This document shows positions 34,471 through 48,100 of a stretch of DNA of 64,000 nucleotides, in pieces. This stretch comes from Bugula neritina. Lineage: Eukaryota > Bryozoa > Gymnolaemata > Cheilostomatida > Bugulidae. A program made the position numbers and the translations under genes. The DNA is taken from positions 3,515,662 to 3,579,661 of the forward strand of contig OZ037770.1 of assembly GCA_964035545.1 (NCBI GenBank). The letters run 5' to 3'. The notes beneath the pieces were generated by a model, which worked only from the letters and a program-made list of their open reading frames with translations, ran no database searches and was not told where the DNA came from. Position 1 is the stretch's first letter. Every line of letters starts with the position of its first letter.

Positions 34471-36960
34471 TATGTGATTGTGGGTACTTGTGCATGTTTC
34501 TAATTAGTACATCTCCAGGATGTTATGCAATTAACTTCATGATAGATCAGAAGCATAAGAATAAAGTGTATTAAATAATAACAATATAACAAAGAGAAAA
34601 CTCTACTACTTTCGCAGGAGGCACACAGCTATTATTTATCTCTGGACCACGTGTTGATATCCAATCCTGATTGGAGGGAACAGTTTAGTATGACCCAGTC
34701 CCATTGCCCCCCCCCCTCCCTGCATATGTCAAGCTGGCAGACTAGAAGGCAAACGCTATGACGTACTAACTAGATTATGTAGCATATGTGTTAGTGTCCA
34801 TAAAAAGAGAAAGAGACGAGTCCCCTTTTTGGCTCTCTATGAGCCATTACAATATATAGTATAATACACTGTAATACACTGTAATATACTGTAATATACT
34901 GAGATATACAATAATACATTGTTATACACTGCAATACACTGTAATATACTGTAATACATTCTACTAGACAACTCCAAAGCTCAGCAAACTATGCACTCCT
35001 AATCATTTTCCCCAGAACCATTAGAATCAGTGGCTATGCCTGCTCAGTTACATATAATGCATGCGATATGTTGATCACATTTTGTACTACTTGCATTTAT
35101 ACAATGCACAGCTTTGTGTAGCTATTAGTGACTGTGAAACAGGTTCACTAGAAGTAAACTATAAATAAAAGCTTATATAGAGTTATTATAAAATACAAAA
35201 CCTTGAAACTTACTTGGCATGATTAGTGTGAGCTGTTGATTGCTAGTTGCCACCTGCTAGCTACTTTCCAGCTGCCATTTGCTAATTGCCAGTTGCCCTT
35301 TGCTGATAGCCAGCTACCATTTGCTAGTTGCTGTTGTAGTTTCTACACCTAAATGATCCTGCAACCTCGACTTGCAATGTTGAAGTAAAACTCAACTGCC
35401 TGTTGATTTGTTACTCCTCCTGTTACTATGCAGCTGTAACAAAAACATATAATTGAAATACTAATGCATATACTGAGTGCATAGCAACATACACAACAGT
35501 TAATAGAAATTTTAGGGTGTTGTTTAGATTTGCTGGCTCAAATATTAATGATCATTGTGCTCAGCCATTGTGTATATTTTTACAGCATTGTTTAGATTTA
35601 CCAGTTCAACTAAAAAGTTCTTTGAAAGCAGAAATAATACTCAATATAATTTTAATTAAGAAGTAATGCTGCATTTTGTTCTCTTTGTGAGAAAATTGTA
35701 TCGGTTAGAGCTAACAATAATGCTGTCAAATTTAAACATACAGAGTCAACTATTTGTGTTATTCTCTCACACAGTTTAAATACCTACTAATATTATAGCA
35801 GTAAAATAAGTTAGAGCAGGTAAAGAAGTTCCTATATAACACAAAGCACAAGCAGTGCATAGAAGTTTTTACTGAAAAGAGTTACAGAGAAGTATACTAT
35901 GAAAGCCATAAAGCCATATACTCTTGTGTCAGCTTTCCATGTAACTTGATGAGAGTCATCTACATTGCTGTCACAATAAAATTAGTCAGCTATAAGTTGA
36001 CAACTTATTCAATCACCTTGATCAAAACCGAGCCATGATTCCCTCTACAAACCTAGTCTTTCTCCTTTGCTTGTCCCACGACCTATAGGAGTGGTAATTA
36101 GTAAGATTGTTAGCTGTGCTGTGTATGCAGTGGTTAAAACTTTGTTACTGTTAAAACAACAGTGGTTAAACTACTATAAAAATATGTTCACTAAACTTTA
36201 TAGCTGGGCTTTTTGTGAGAAACTCTTGATGGAAAAGGGATTTTGTTAAATATCGGCTAAAAATAGTTGAAAAAAATTTATTATATGCCACAAATTTTCT
36301 TGTTTGTGATAATATTATATTTAGTTTATGAGTATTGAATTTGTTATTTAAATTATACACATAACTCTTGCAACAAAATAGAATTATGTCTGTGAATATA
36401 TTCTAAGGATGAAATCTGGACAATATGCATCTAATAGCTGATGCTGTCTTTTCATCACAGTATTTTACAAACTTGTTTTATATATTTCTGTTAATGTGAC
36501 ATTCATCATAGTCATTGAGCTGACTGTGAGAGAATATTATAATAAATAACTTGTATAGTCAAGCTTTAGACCCTCATGGATAACTTATATATGATACTTG
36601 GCTCTTATTGAGTTATTAGTGCTTTTACCGAGTGTATATAGCAACATGAACAAGATGTATTATATATTATTGTATCAGTTATATTGTGTATATTATTATA
36701 GCTTAGTTAAAGAATATATATTGGTATGTAGTATAGAAAGGAGTATTGAATTAAGCAGGTGAGCATCCACACTAGCTTTTGCTTAACTATTTGCTAGTTC
36801 AATGAACAACTATGTGAACTAATAATGCAAAGTCCTATATTAACCCAAAGTATGGAATTTGTGTTTACACAAAGAAGACTATTGAAGACTATATAATAAG
36901 CTGCTTTACTTCTTTGTGCAGTTTAAATTGCTTGCAAAAAATGATTTAGAGCAAGCTTTG
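34471..36960. other. AT-rich intergenic DNA
   Basis: No gene recognised. It includes a second patch of the tactgtaata repeat (34855-34970) and a short degenerate ttgctagttgcca repeat at about 35240-35335. Confidence 0.4.
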
Positions 36961-36964
36961 CCTA

Positions 36965-37056
36965 GTTGTGTGTGTTGTGTGTGTTGTGTGTGTTGTGTGT
37001 GTTGTGTGTGTTGTGTGTGTTGTGTGTTGTGTGTTGTGTGTTGTGTGTTGTGTGTG

Positions 37057-37105
<49 letters not shown>

Positions 37106-37132
37106 GTGTGTGTGTATTGTATGTTGTGTGTG
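36965..37132. repeat. GT/TTGTG microsatellite
   Basis: Runs of tgtgtgt with regular ttgtg variants. Long frames on both strands here (Cys-Val or His-Thr repeats) are repeat artefacts. Confidence 0.95.
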
Positions 37133-37904
37133 AGTATCAGAAGTTTTTACTACAAATAGAACTTTGCCACCCCCCAATGTTAAGCCTCGCCCAACTGATA
37201 TCTACTATAACTATATGAAATGTTATATTTGGGTTCATGTTGTAAATATGAATTATATTATTTCTTGCATTACTAATACTAAAACATATGAATGGCTGTT
37301 GCGTAATAATAGTAATAATTACAAAGCTAAAACATATAAGTTTCTGCTACATAATAAATGTAAATTATGATATTTGTGAGATTTGTATAACAGTAAACTA
37401 ACAAATATTTTGATAACACAAATGCTCTGCTATTATATGCATAAGAATGGTTGGCCTCCAGCGACACCTAAAGTGTTTCCAAAAATAAATTCTTCAGAAA
37501 AGAGTTTAAGTGAGTCCGATTATGGAAAAAAAACAGTGCACAACAAAAATGATCATGAAAACTATAATTAATCAACCGTGAAGCACTTATTTGGAGAGTT
37601 GTCTTCCTCAAAATTGGTGCAAAGAGCGAGACTTATGTTACCAAAGTTCAACGTGCAAATAGCCACTAAGCTACACGATGTTAAATATGCCGCTTCAGTA
37701 AAAGCTTTACCGAATCCATGTCGTACACTTCTACACCTAAGTCGGTTATTAAAACATTGATCATAAAAATTAATAGTTAATTTAAGTGCTCCAGTATCCC
37801 ATATAATTCTTGTTTACTTTATGATCATACATTTTTAGAACATGTCCGGTGACATTAATAATGCTCATATAGTTATATATAATTATTGTTGGTAATGCTA
37901 ATTT

Positions 37905-38480
37905 TAATAGTATTTAGTACTACTAATACTAATAGTAATACTAATAGTAATAGTAATTATTTATTGTAATACTAATACTAGTAATAGTAATACTAATACT
38001 AATAGTAATAGTAATACTTAAAGTTATACTAATACTAATAGTAATACTAATAGTAATTAGACTTAGTAAATGTTATTACTAAAACTAGAAGTAAAATTAA
38101 AAGTAAATTACTGTTAGTATTACAGTATGAGTATTAGTATTACTATTAGTAAAACTAAATTAGGTTAAAAATTATTATTAAATTCAATTTGTAAATTGAT
38201 ATTATCATAATTTTAATTATTATTAACAAAATCATTAATATTCATTAAACTTGAACAATACAATTGATATCCTAATCGTTGAAGTTGATAAACTTCAGTG
38301 TCAGTGTTAGACTAATACTATAGTAATACTAATAGTAATACTATGATATTCATAGTGACTTATGCTATTAGTATTAGTATTACGATTAGTATTACTCACT
38401 ATTATTATTAGTATTACTAATACTAATGGTAATAGTAATACCATTACTATTAGTATTAGCAATACTAATAGAGTAATAGT
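37905..38480. repeat. AGTAATACTAAT-type satellite
   Basis: Imperfect arrays of aataatagta/actaatactaat trinucleotide-based units occur on both strands in alternating orientation (for example 37915-38060 and 38380-38470), so the region contains large AT-rich inverted repeats. No coding content. Confidence 0.75.
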
Positions 38481-39198
38481 GTTAGTGTTTTAGTATGACT
38501 CATGTTGATGATAATATTAAAAGTGACTTCATGTTATACCCGATCACAATGAATATGATTGACAAACTTATAATGCTGATATGGTACTGCATTATGAATC
38601 TTTTGCTTGTATTATATATGATGCTCATACACTTTGACTTACACTGATTCCTATTAATTTCCATAATGATCATCAGTGATGATGTTATTGTAACTGATTA
38701 GTGGGTTGCAAAGACTGATGAGTGAATGATTATTACGAATCAGTAGTATTTGATAGTTTATTGTTGTAATCATGTCGTCATTAACACAGCTACAATACTT
38801 CATTACTGATCATACTCGTAGTGGTACTAATAACCTAATAGTAATAGTGGTAGTGCTAATTATAATCATCATGATGCGAGAATGTTAAGTGATCACTCTG
38901 GTTAGTTGAACTTAATAAATATTTTACCTTCAATATTTACTGAAAAGCTGTTTGATGAAGATGTGTTCTTATTTTGTATGAACACTCGCAATGACACTGT
39001 CTACTGTATTTGTCAGTTATATATCACGTTTTCATTGAGATCACAATTTTAAAAATGACCCCAAATTGTTTTACTTCTGTCACTATTACTATCATTTTAT
39101 TAATTTACCTTTAAAATTAGATTTCTAACCAAACTTATCATTGATTTAAAAATACCATTTACTTTTTAGGGATATGTGATGTAGTCTGCCATTGACTG
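38481..39198. other. Region upstream of TMTC3
   Basis: AT-rich, with no recognised element. It should contain the TMTC3 promoter and 5' UTR, but no TATA box or splice acceptor could be assigned. Confidence 0.35.
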
Positions 39199-42100
39199 AT
39201 GATGCTATCTGACAAGCTATGTCTTGGTCTGTTGGTGGCTGTGTGTCTTGTAGTGTACCAAGGAGCTCTCCACTGTGACTTTGTGTTTGATGATGTGTCT
39301 GCGGTTAAGGAAAATAAAGACCTCAGGCCAGACACATCATATCTTAACTTGTTCTATAATGACTTTTGGGGCACTCCCATGAATAAAGTATGTTGTTTAT
39401 TCTAGTCCTCATATAGCTTATCAAACTGTTCAGTAACTGAGTTTATTTAATAATAGAGTTTCCTGATTGGTCAGCTGTATATCTAGCTAAGTTTTCATAC
39501 AGATTCTGTTTGTTGCAATAATTTGGTTTTTCTTAAAGTTCATGAACTCAGCTCCTTGATAAAAGTAAGTTTTCTTTGAGTTTATATAATGATATGTTTG
39601 AAATTTATCTCTTTGTATGCTTTTGTGGTAATAATTTAGTGTTTTATTTTGGTATTTGTTTATTTTGTGTCGCCACTTTATTTTCTCAAGTTACTCAAGT
39701 TGTTATGTTTATTTTTTAGGCTGCACTAACTATACATTTATGTTTTTAGTTATTGATTAATCAATGTTAGTCTCAAAAACCTGTAAACCTTTTGAGTAAA
39801 TACTTTTGTGATTTTATGATAATTTCAACAGTTTCCCGCATTATAATTCTGAGATATTTCTTGTAGGAGAAAAGCCACAAATCCTATCGACCTCTAACTG
39901 TACTCACTTTCAGATTGAATTACTGGTTTGGAGAACTGGAGCCGTATGGATATCATCTTCTCAACGTCATTCTACACTCATTAGTCACTGTCCAGTTTTA
40001 TTGGTGAGCTCAGATTTTCATTGTGTGGATTAGATCTTGAATATAATAGGTTTTTTGTTATACTCAAGTATTGTATACTCTCAGGCTATGTAGAGATATA
40101 CTCAAGTATTGTATACTCTCAGGCTATGTAGAGATATACTCAAGTATTGTATACTCTCAGGCTATGTAAAGATATACTCAAGTATTGTATACTCTCAGGC
40201 TATGTAAAGATATACTCAAGTATTGTATACTCTCAGGCTATGTAAAGATATACTCAAGTATTGTATACTCTCAGGCTATGTAAAGATATACTCAAGTATT
40301 GTATACTCTCAGGCTATGTAAAGATATACTCAAGTATTGTATACTCTCAGGCTATGTAAAGATATACTCAAGTATTGTATACTCTCAGGCTATGTAAAGA
40401 TATACTCAAGTATTGTATACTCTCAGGCTATGTAAAGATATACTCAAGTATTGTATACTCTCAGGCTATGTAAAGATATACCCAAGTATTGTATACTCTC
40501 AGGCTCTGTAAAGATATACTCAAGTATTGTATACTCTCAGGCTATGTAAAGATATACTCAAGTGCTGTGCGATGGCTAGCCTCAGTTCCTCACTCTTATT
40601 TGCCGTTCACCCGGTGCATGTTGAAGCTGTGACTGGCGTTGTGGGTTGGGCCGAACTACTTTCTGCCTCACTGGCTTTATTAGTCATGCTGGTATACGAT
40701 AAGTCAATCCACAGCAAAGGAATTGCCAGTAAGTGTTTTGCCATTAGAGTTATCTTTCCTATTTTATTCTAATACAGTGCTCCCTCCATATCTCACTAAG
40801 CTGCGGGTCCTGAAACCTCAATTCATGACATACTAGATTACTAGATTTAACTCATGGATCTATTAAAGTCACCCATCTTGTCCCTATATACATGTACATA
40901 AGGGACAAAACAGGGTCCAAGCTCTTCTAGTGAATTATGGGATTCCCTGAGATATGGAGCCGTGAGATATGGAGGGAGCACTGTATTTTCATGCTGACAC
41001 ATGTCAATGAGGTCATCACTAATGTTTCAGAGACTAGGATCAGTCTAATTGATTTAATCATCTATTTAATTCTCTATTCAATTTAGTCCTTAGCTACATG
41101 AGTTTACTATTACAGCATGAGTCAGCTTTGTGTTCAGTTGAAATGGGGTTTTGTATTCTAAAGCAAAAAGAGTATTTCATGGAGTACTTTCATTTTTAAA
41201 GTACAAACTTCATTTTCACATGAAATATGTTTTGGAGTTGTTTCCTTTTATACCAACTGATCAGTTTGCCTATCTACCAATATATTTTGTGTTTATTTCT
41301 ACTTTGTGAATGGCAGATAAACAGTCTACTAGTAATCACTCTCCTGTATCTTCACTACTCTGCTACCTGTTAACTCTGAACCTTTCAGGTATATTTGGTT
41401 ACCTGTGTACTGTACTGTTGCTGTTGGCTGCCACTCTGTGTAAGGAACAAGGCATCACCATCTCTGCCGTCTGCCTGCTTTACGATCTATTTATAGTACA
41501 ACAGGTAAGAAGTACCTGCACCTTGGTGTCACTCAATGCGTGAATTACAGCAAAGCTGGCCAACAGGTGGCCCCAGGGTCGGATGTGGCCCCCAGCTTAC
41601 ATTTATGTGGCCCTTGAAGGCATAACAGATAAACTTATATATGAATTAGAGTAGGAAAACCTCCCTTTAAATGTCTTATCTTTATATAAATTAAAAACAT
41701 GCAGCCTGCAGTAGTGATAAACACTTTATTGTGTAATGATTCATAGGAATTTGGAATAAAGTTATTAGAAATTTACTGATACTTTGGCTCCCCCAGCTCA
41801 AGCTAAATTTACAATGTGGCCCTCACTACCAGAATATTCCCTTTCAGTGACCCTGAAAAGGTTGGACAACCCTTAATTACAGTTTAGTGATAAGTGATGA
41901 CCTGTTTAGTAGTACCAAGTATTTAATCAAATACAGTCCAGGCTGCATCACCTAAACTCTATGGAAATGGTAGTAGATTCTAACCTACACTGTGGTTGCT
42001 ATGGAAACTCATTATATACTATAATTAGACCAACCAAGTGTTTGAAAATATGCTGCAGTCAATTTTACATAATGCACATTTATACAGTTGATTTTGCCTT

Positions 42101-45100
42101 CCTGTAACATAAGATGTACTTTTCTGGTGCACATAGTTTCTTTACTCAGTAAATCTTAGCATTCTATCACAAAGTGCCAGTTTACAAATGAACTTCAAAT
42201 TAAAATGTCCTTTAAATAGAATATGTTAATAAAACATACAAACTTAGACCAGAGTATTAGTAATGTTGATGTTAATGAACACGAATATGGCATTGTGATG
42301 TCTTATTAACTTGTATTGCAGATGGTATTGAAAGATGTGTTGGATTTAGCAAAGAAAGTGTTGACTTTGAAGTTGTCTTCCCTTTCCTCGTCACACAAAC
42401 AGCTGATATACAGAGCTGTGTTCATGGTTACTTCAGTCATTCTGATTTTGATACTTCGAGTTGGTGTCATGGGGGCACAACTACCTGTATTTACCACGTG
42501 AGTTATGAAATCGTCTATAAGCAGCTCCGAGTTCGGGGTGACTGAGTGCAGTAATTTGAGATTCTCAATTTTGGAGCTGGGGGTTCCAACCTGAAGGCCT
42601 AGCCTCACGCTTGTGAGAATCACAAGGAATTTCGTGACGATTTTCGTGAGTTTTCCTCTCGTTATGACCAGCCACACACTCGTTCGACGAAAAACATATT
42701 AAACAGCTTGTGGATAAGTCTTGCACAAGGTACAAACAGCAACGATTCTCTATTGTCAAATAGATAATCGTAGTAAAAATGAAATAATTGCTAAAATTCT
42801 ATTGACCAAATAAATGGTAAGCTACTTATTGTCGATTGTGATTTTTTGTCCATTGTTGTGTACACCCAACGAAAACGATTTCGTTTGAATTCCCTCACTT
42901 TTCCTCGTTCGATTATTTTTTTCGTGTCAAATAGACAATTTCGTGGCCAGACCTTAAGAGTGCCAGTGTGTAAAATCAAGTAACAACCTGAGAGATAGTT
43001 AAAATAACAAAAGAAACATAGTATATGCCCTAACAGTGCTTATACTTCCTCCTGTTGAAGTTAAACTGTTAGAGAAACGAGGTAGAAATCAAATAATTAC
43101 TGTTGCTAAATTTCTGTTGACCAATCAAATGGTGTTTATCGTTGATTGTAATTTTTCTTCCATCATCTTCGTTGTGTACACCCAACGAAGATGATTTCGT
43201 TTGAATTCCCTCAAATTTTCTCGTACGAATGTTTTTTCGTGTTAAATAGACGTCTTCGTTTGATTCTCCTGAGTGGGTGGCAAGTCCTCATCTTCCAACT
43301 ACTGCACTCAGTTACCCAGTAAGCAGAGCTGCCTATCCGTGAGGTATAATGTTGGGTTGATAAATATTGTTTCATGTAAGTAAAATTTCATTCCAAGTTC
43401 TTATAAATTTAGCATTAGCAAGTCTGCACTGTTGACAAATTCTTTTTAACAAAGTGTAATATCTGATTTATTTTGCGCCCTCAGCTACGTTGGAAAGTTT
43501 TGCAAAGTGACTTTATATTGTTTAGCCTGAGTGTCTGCTACTCCAGTCTTCTTACTTTTCGGGTGCCGGTTTAGCAAACCTCATTTTCTAGACGTTTTCA
43601 GGAAATTTTTTTTTCAACCAATTTGCACTAATCAGTGATTTCCAAATCAATACTTGATGCAAAAATTGTTGTGTAGTTTGGAAATTCAGTCAATTTGTGT
43701 TATAGCCTCAGTCCTAACCCTAGTTTACAGAGTTTGGTAGATCTCAGACTTGCTTTATTATTAGTAAAACGAAGCTGTAAATGCTATACTCTCCTCATAA
43801 TATTCTCCCTTCTGTTTATTCTGTAGATTTGATAACCCAGCTAGTAATGAGACAATTCCGTACAGACAACTGACTTACAACTATCTAGTAGCTGTTAACA
43901 TGTGCTTGCTGGTATGCCCCGCCTACCTCTGCTGTGATTGGTCAATGGGTACTGTGCCTGTCATACAGTCCTTTCTAGACTATAGGAATGTGTGTACAGT
44001 TGCAGCATATATAGCAGTCTTCAGACTAGTCAAATACTCCATTCAGTTCAGATCTACCTTCTCAGACAGGATGTTTATGGTAAATAGCTCTTTATAGCTG
44101 AAAATATTTAACTTTTTGAAACTATTATGATATATTGGTGTAGTTATCTTTCCTTAGCTTACACTGTTTCACCAGTATAGTTAATGATTAAACCATTGTC
44201 TATTGTCTTGTATGTTGTAGTCATTAGTGCTGATAGTATTTCCATTTCTACCTGCCAGCAACCTGTTCTTCCCTGTCGGCTTTGTTATAGCTGAGAGAGT
44301 GCTTTATATACCTAGCTTAGGATACTGTCTTTTGATTGGCTCAGTATTCACCTACCTGTATAACCAACATAGGTAAATATACATATCTGTGTGTGTGTGC
44401 GTGCGTGCGTGCGTGTGTGTGTGTGTGATAGCGCGCGCGTGTGTGATGGCGCGCTCGTGTGTGATTGTGCGCGTGTGTGTGATAGTGCGTGTGTGTGTGT
44501 ATCAGTGTTGCCATGGCGTAATGGTAATTGGTTGTAATAAGTTAATTTTTTTAATTAAATGAGTGTAATTTTTCTATTTGTCCCTTGTGAAGACAAAAAT
44601 AATTGTAATTACATTACATTAGCATATAATTGTAGTTAATTACATCAATTTTAACTGTAATTATAACTGTAATTGACAAATTTTCATTTAATTGTAATTT
44701 TAATTAATTAAATTCATATGTTATTGGCCCCAACCCTGGTATATATATACTTGTATATGTGTCCATATAAGGTGTGTTCATATAAGGCGTGCGTGTGTCT
44801 TCGTGCCTATGTGTGTGCGTGTGTGTGCTTGCGTGCATTCCCATGTATATAACTATTATTTTGAAGTTCTAATCTCCATATTTAAAAACATAATTTGCAT
44901 ATTTTTAACCTCCCTTTTAATTAGGAAGGAAATATATAAACTATTATTATAAACTGTTGTACTATATCATAGTTGTTATGATGTTATATTATATAACTAC
45001 TTCTCTTGTAGACAGTCTATATACAGGTATATCCTAGCAGGGAGTTATCTTCTCCTCATTATCTCTGGTCTCATGAGAACTGTGTCCAGGAATAAAGATT

Positions 45101-48100
45101 GGGAGAATGATTACTCATTATTCAACTCTGCTTTGAGGTTAGTTACATTCTATTATATAACATTCATTAGTACGAATTCTATTACAATTATATATTATAT
45201 AATTACATTGTTATATTAGAAATAATTAATTAATTAATTAAAACAATTTATTATAATATTATTTTATTATAATTTAGTTTGACATTGTTTTGTGACTTAT
45301 TGTTGCAGCTGTAAACAGTAAGCTCCAGTAACTGATAATGTAAACAAACTACAAAGTAAATAGGTAGCTATGATGTCACAATAAACTATAATAGTAATAT
45401 AGAGTAGTATTGTATAGTAGTTGACAGGAAATGATGTAATAATGTAAGATGAGTCATCATGTTTAAGAGAGTTGAAAAACTGAAATATGGATTCAACTTG
45501 TTCACTTAGGAATAGTTGAATTCAGAAATATTTGTCTATTCTGAGTTGTAGTATTAACAAGGTATAAGGTTATTATATTACATTATATTATATATAATAT
45601 TATAGTATATTGTATCATATATCATATTATTTATATATAATATTATGTTATATATAATATTATATATAATATCATGTTATATATAAAAGTATATATATAA
45701 TATATATAATCTAATATTATATTATATATAACAGTATTTTATAGCAAACTTTTAGCAAAATGCTTAACACTTCTCAGCTATCTCTCCGAGGTTCTACATC
45801 TCACTGTTATATAAGCAACAGAATAAAGGTGCTGCTCATTGTTACTGACAGCTTGTGATATTCATTCTACTCAAAGCTAAATTTTGCTGCTACTCATTTA
45901 GTACACCTGCACCTGTAACATGGATGTCAACATGTTTTCATGACAAATCTTCTCATTCCATACGTTTAAATTTTAGATTTACTGAGCAGAATGCTAAAGC
46001 GTGGAACAATGTGGGACACTCTCTTGAATCGGAGGGAAAGTTTGAAGAAGCCTTGCACTATTTCTACAGAGCTGTTAGGTAGTTATCTTCTCCTACTTGT
46101 ATCTAAGATGTTATTATAAAATAAGAGATATTGTACTGCTAGTCTTACACTCATTACAACAGAGTACAGCCGGATGATATTGGGTCACACATCAATGTAG
46201 GCAGAACACTGAAGGAACTGGGAGACAACTCTGGTGCTGAAGTTGCCCTTCGTTCAGCCTTGGAGCTTCTCCCACCCGTGAAGAAAGGTGAGTCATTTAA
46301 GGATCATATCAAATGTATTTTATTGTTATTGAGATTCGGGTTAGATTTTTTAGTGTTATTGATATTTTAGTTAGGCGACACGTTTAACATGTATATTATT
46401 GTGGTGTGTATTTTCTAGGAAAGTCTTACACTGCTAGAGTTGCCCCCTCTCATCTCAAAGTGTTTCTCACACTCGGAAATCTCATCTCCCAGAATGCTTC
46501 TCGTTACTCAGAGGCTGAAATGCTCTATAAGAGAGCTATTAGCATGAGACCGGAGTTTATTGACGTATGTTAAGTATACATAAACATCTATAAGCATCTA
46601 TAAGCATGGGAACTGTAAGCATATAAATATTTTTCTGTGTGGAGGGAACCAGTTACTGCTGTTAATCTATCTAGATTATCTCAAAGTTGCTTACTTTGGC
46701 CAGTTTCACTAACAAACAAGATTTCCCTGTAAAAGTATAAAAGTTTCCTTTCAAATGTCATAGCAGAGTAATAGTTTTGAAATACAGTGCACCCTCCATA
46801 TCTCACGAATTCTCATAGGGAAGGAGAAGAGCTTGGACCGCCATTTTGTGGCTTATGTGTATGTGTAGGGACAAAATTTAACAGAACCACAAGTTGAATT
46901 TGGTATTCTACTATATCAGAAATTAAGGTTTTGGGACCCGCATCTCAGTGAGATATGGAGGGAACGGTGACGGTCATACTTTCTCCCAATTAAATGTGCT
47001 GCTTTTTGTACCATTCTGTTGAATTAAAACAATTCCGATGTTTTTTTCAGGCATATCTGAACTATGGTGAGTTGTTGATGAAAATGGGACGTAGGAAAGA
47101 AGCCTCAACCCTCTACAATAAGGCCTTAGTCTATGATAAGAGAAATGCTGACTTGTACTACAACCTAGGAGTTGTCTTCTTAGAGCTCAAGGATGCTAAG
47201 CAGGCTATGAGTCACTTTGATTTGGCTCTCTCTATCCACTCCAAGCATCAGGTATGTTAAGGCAGCGTAACAGAGGCAGCGTAGGCAGATAGGAAAATGA
47301 ATTCACCAACTGCTTTGAGTTCTTTAATTTGATTTGTCTTTTATCAAAGTTAAGAGAAGCATTTGACTTGTAATTTTGTTGTATTCTGTGGAATCAGTTT
47401 ATAAGATTTTACTGGTGAGAGTTTGAGGGTTTTCTTGTTGCTGGTTGCTTCACTTGACAAAGTTATAAGCTATTTTCTATCTAGTAATTTTATTTAATTA
47501 ATTTTACTTGTGTCCTCACCTGGGAATTGTCATCTCGTGGTAACATCTTTTTTAGTCAAACTAATATAAAGTAGAAAGTATCTATATATTGTAACATGTT
47601 GCAGTTGGCTCTCTACAACTCAGCTCTGCTCATCCAAGAGTCGGCCCAACAAGAACTTTACGGGGAGGGGCTGAGACGCCTCGATCTCCTCATTGAACTC
47701 GACCCTAAGGAACCCCGCAACTATTTCTCCGCCGCTCTGTTGGCCACCGACAGCCAGCAGTTTGCTTTGGCTGAAAGATATTTTATTCAGTGTTTAGAGG
47801 TGAGAGATTTCCCTCTAGTCTAGTCAAACGTCTTTCAGATGTTCTGACTTTTAACAACAAATTTTATTCCGAACTAAAGGCGGAGATTTTGAAGGACTTT
47901 TTGTGTGAAAAAAAACAGAATTTATTCAACTGTTCCTCAGCTTTTTATATCCTAAAACTGATTTCATTTCCTTGTATTTTGTGGTGTTCTCTTCCACTAA
48001 TATTTTCTGCTTTCCCTTCAAAACTGTGTGAGGTAAACTGAAGTTGCCCTTCTTTTTCTCTAATGCTATTTCACAGGCTGATCCTAGTTTCAAGGGAGCG

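Noticed and set aside
36916-37218. 100-codon Cys/Val-rich frame and its His/Thr-rich antisense
   Set aside because: Produced by the GT microsatellite.
37383-37760. Two adjacent 60-codon frames with protein-like composition
   Set aside because: No splice sites, family or partner exons could be supported. They may be chance frames in AT-rich DNA.
40059-40563. Regular 38-bp repeats resembling a CRISPR array
   Set aside because: The units are directly adjacent, with no unique spacers, in an animal intron. It is a minisatellite.
42306-42677. 123-codon minus-strand frame over TMTC3 exon 5
   Set aside because: Antisense of a supported exon and a MITE end, with no known motif.
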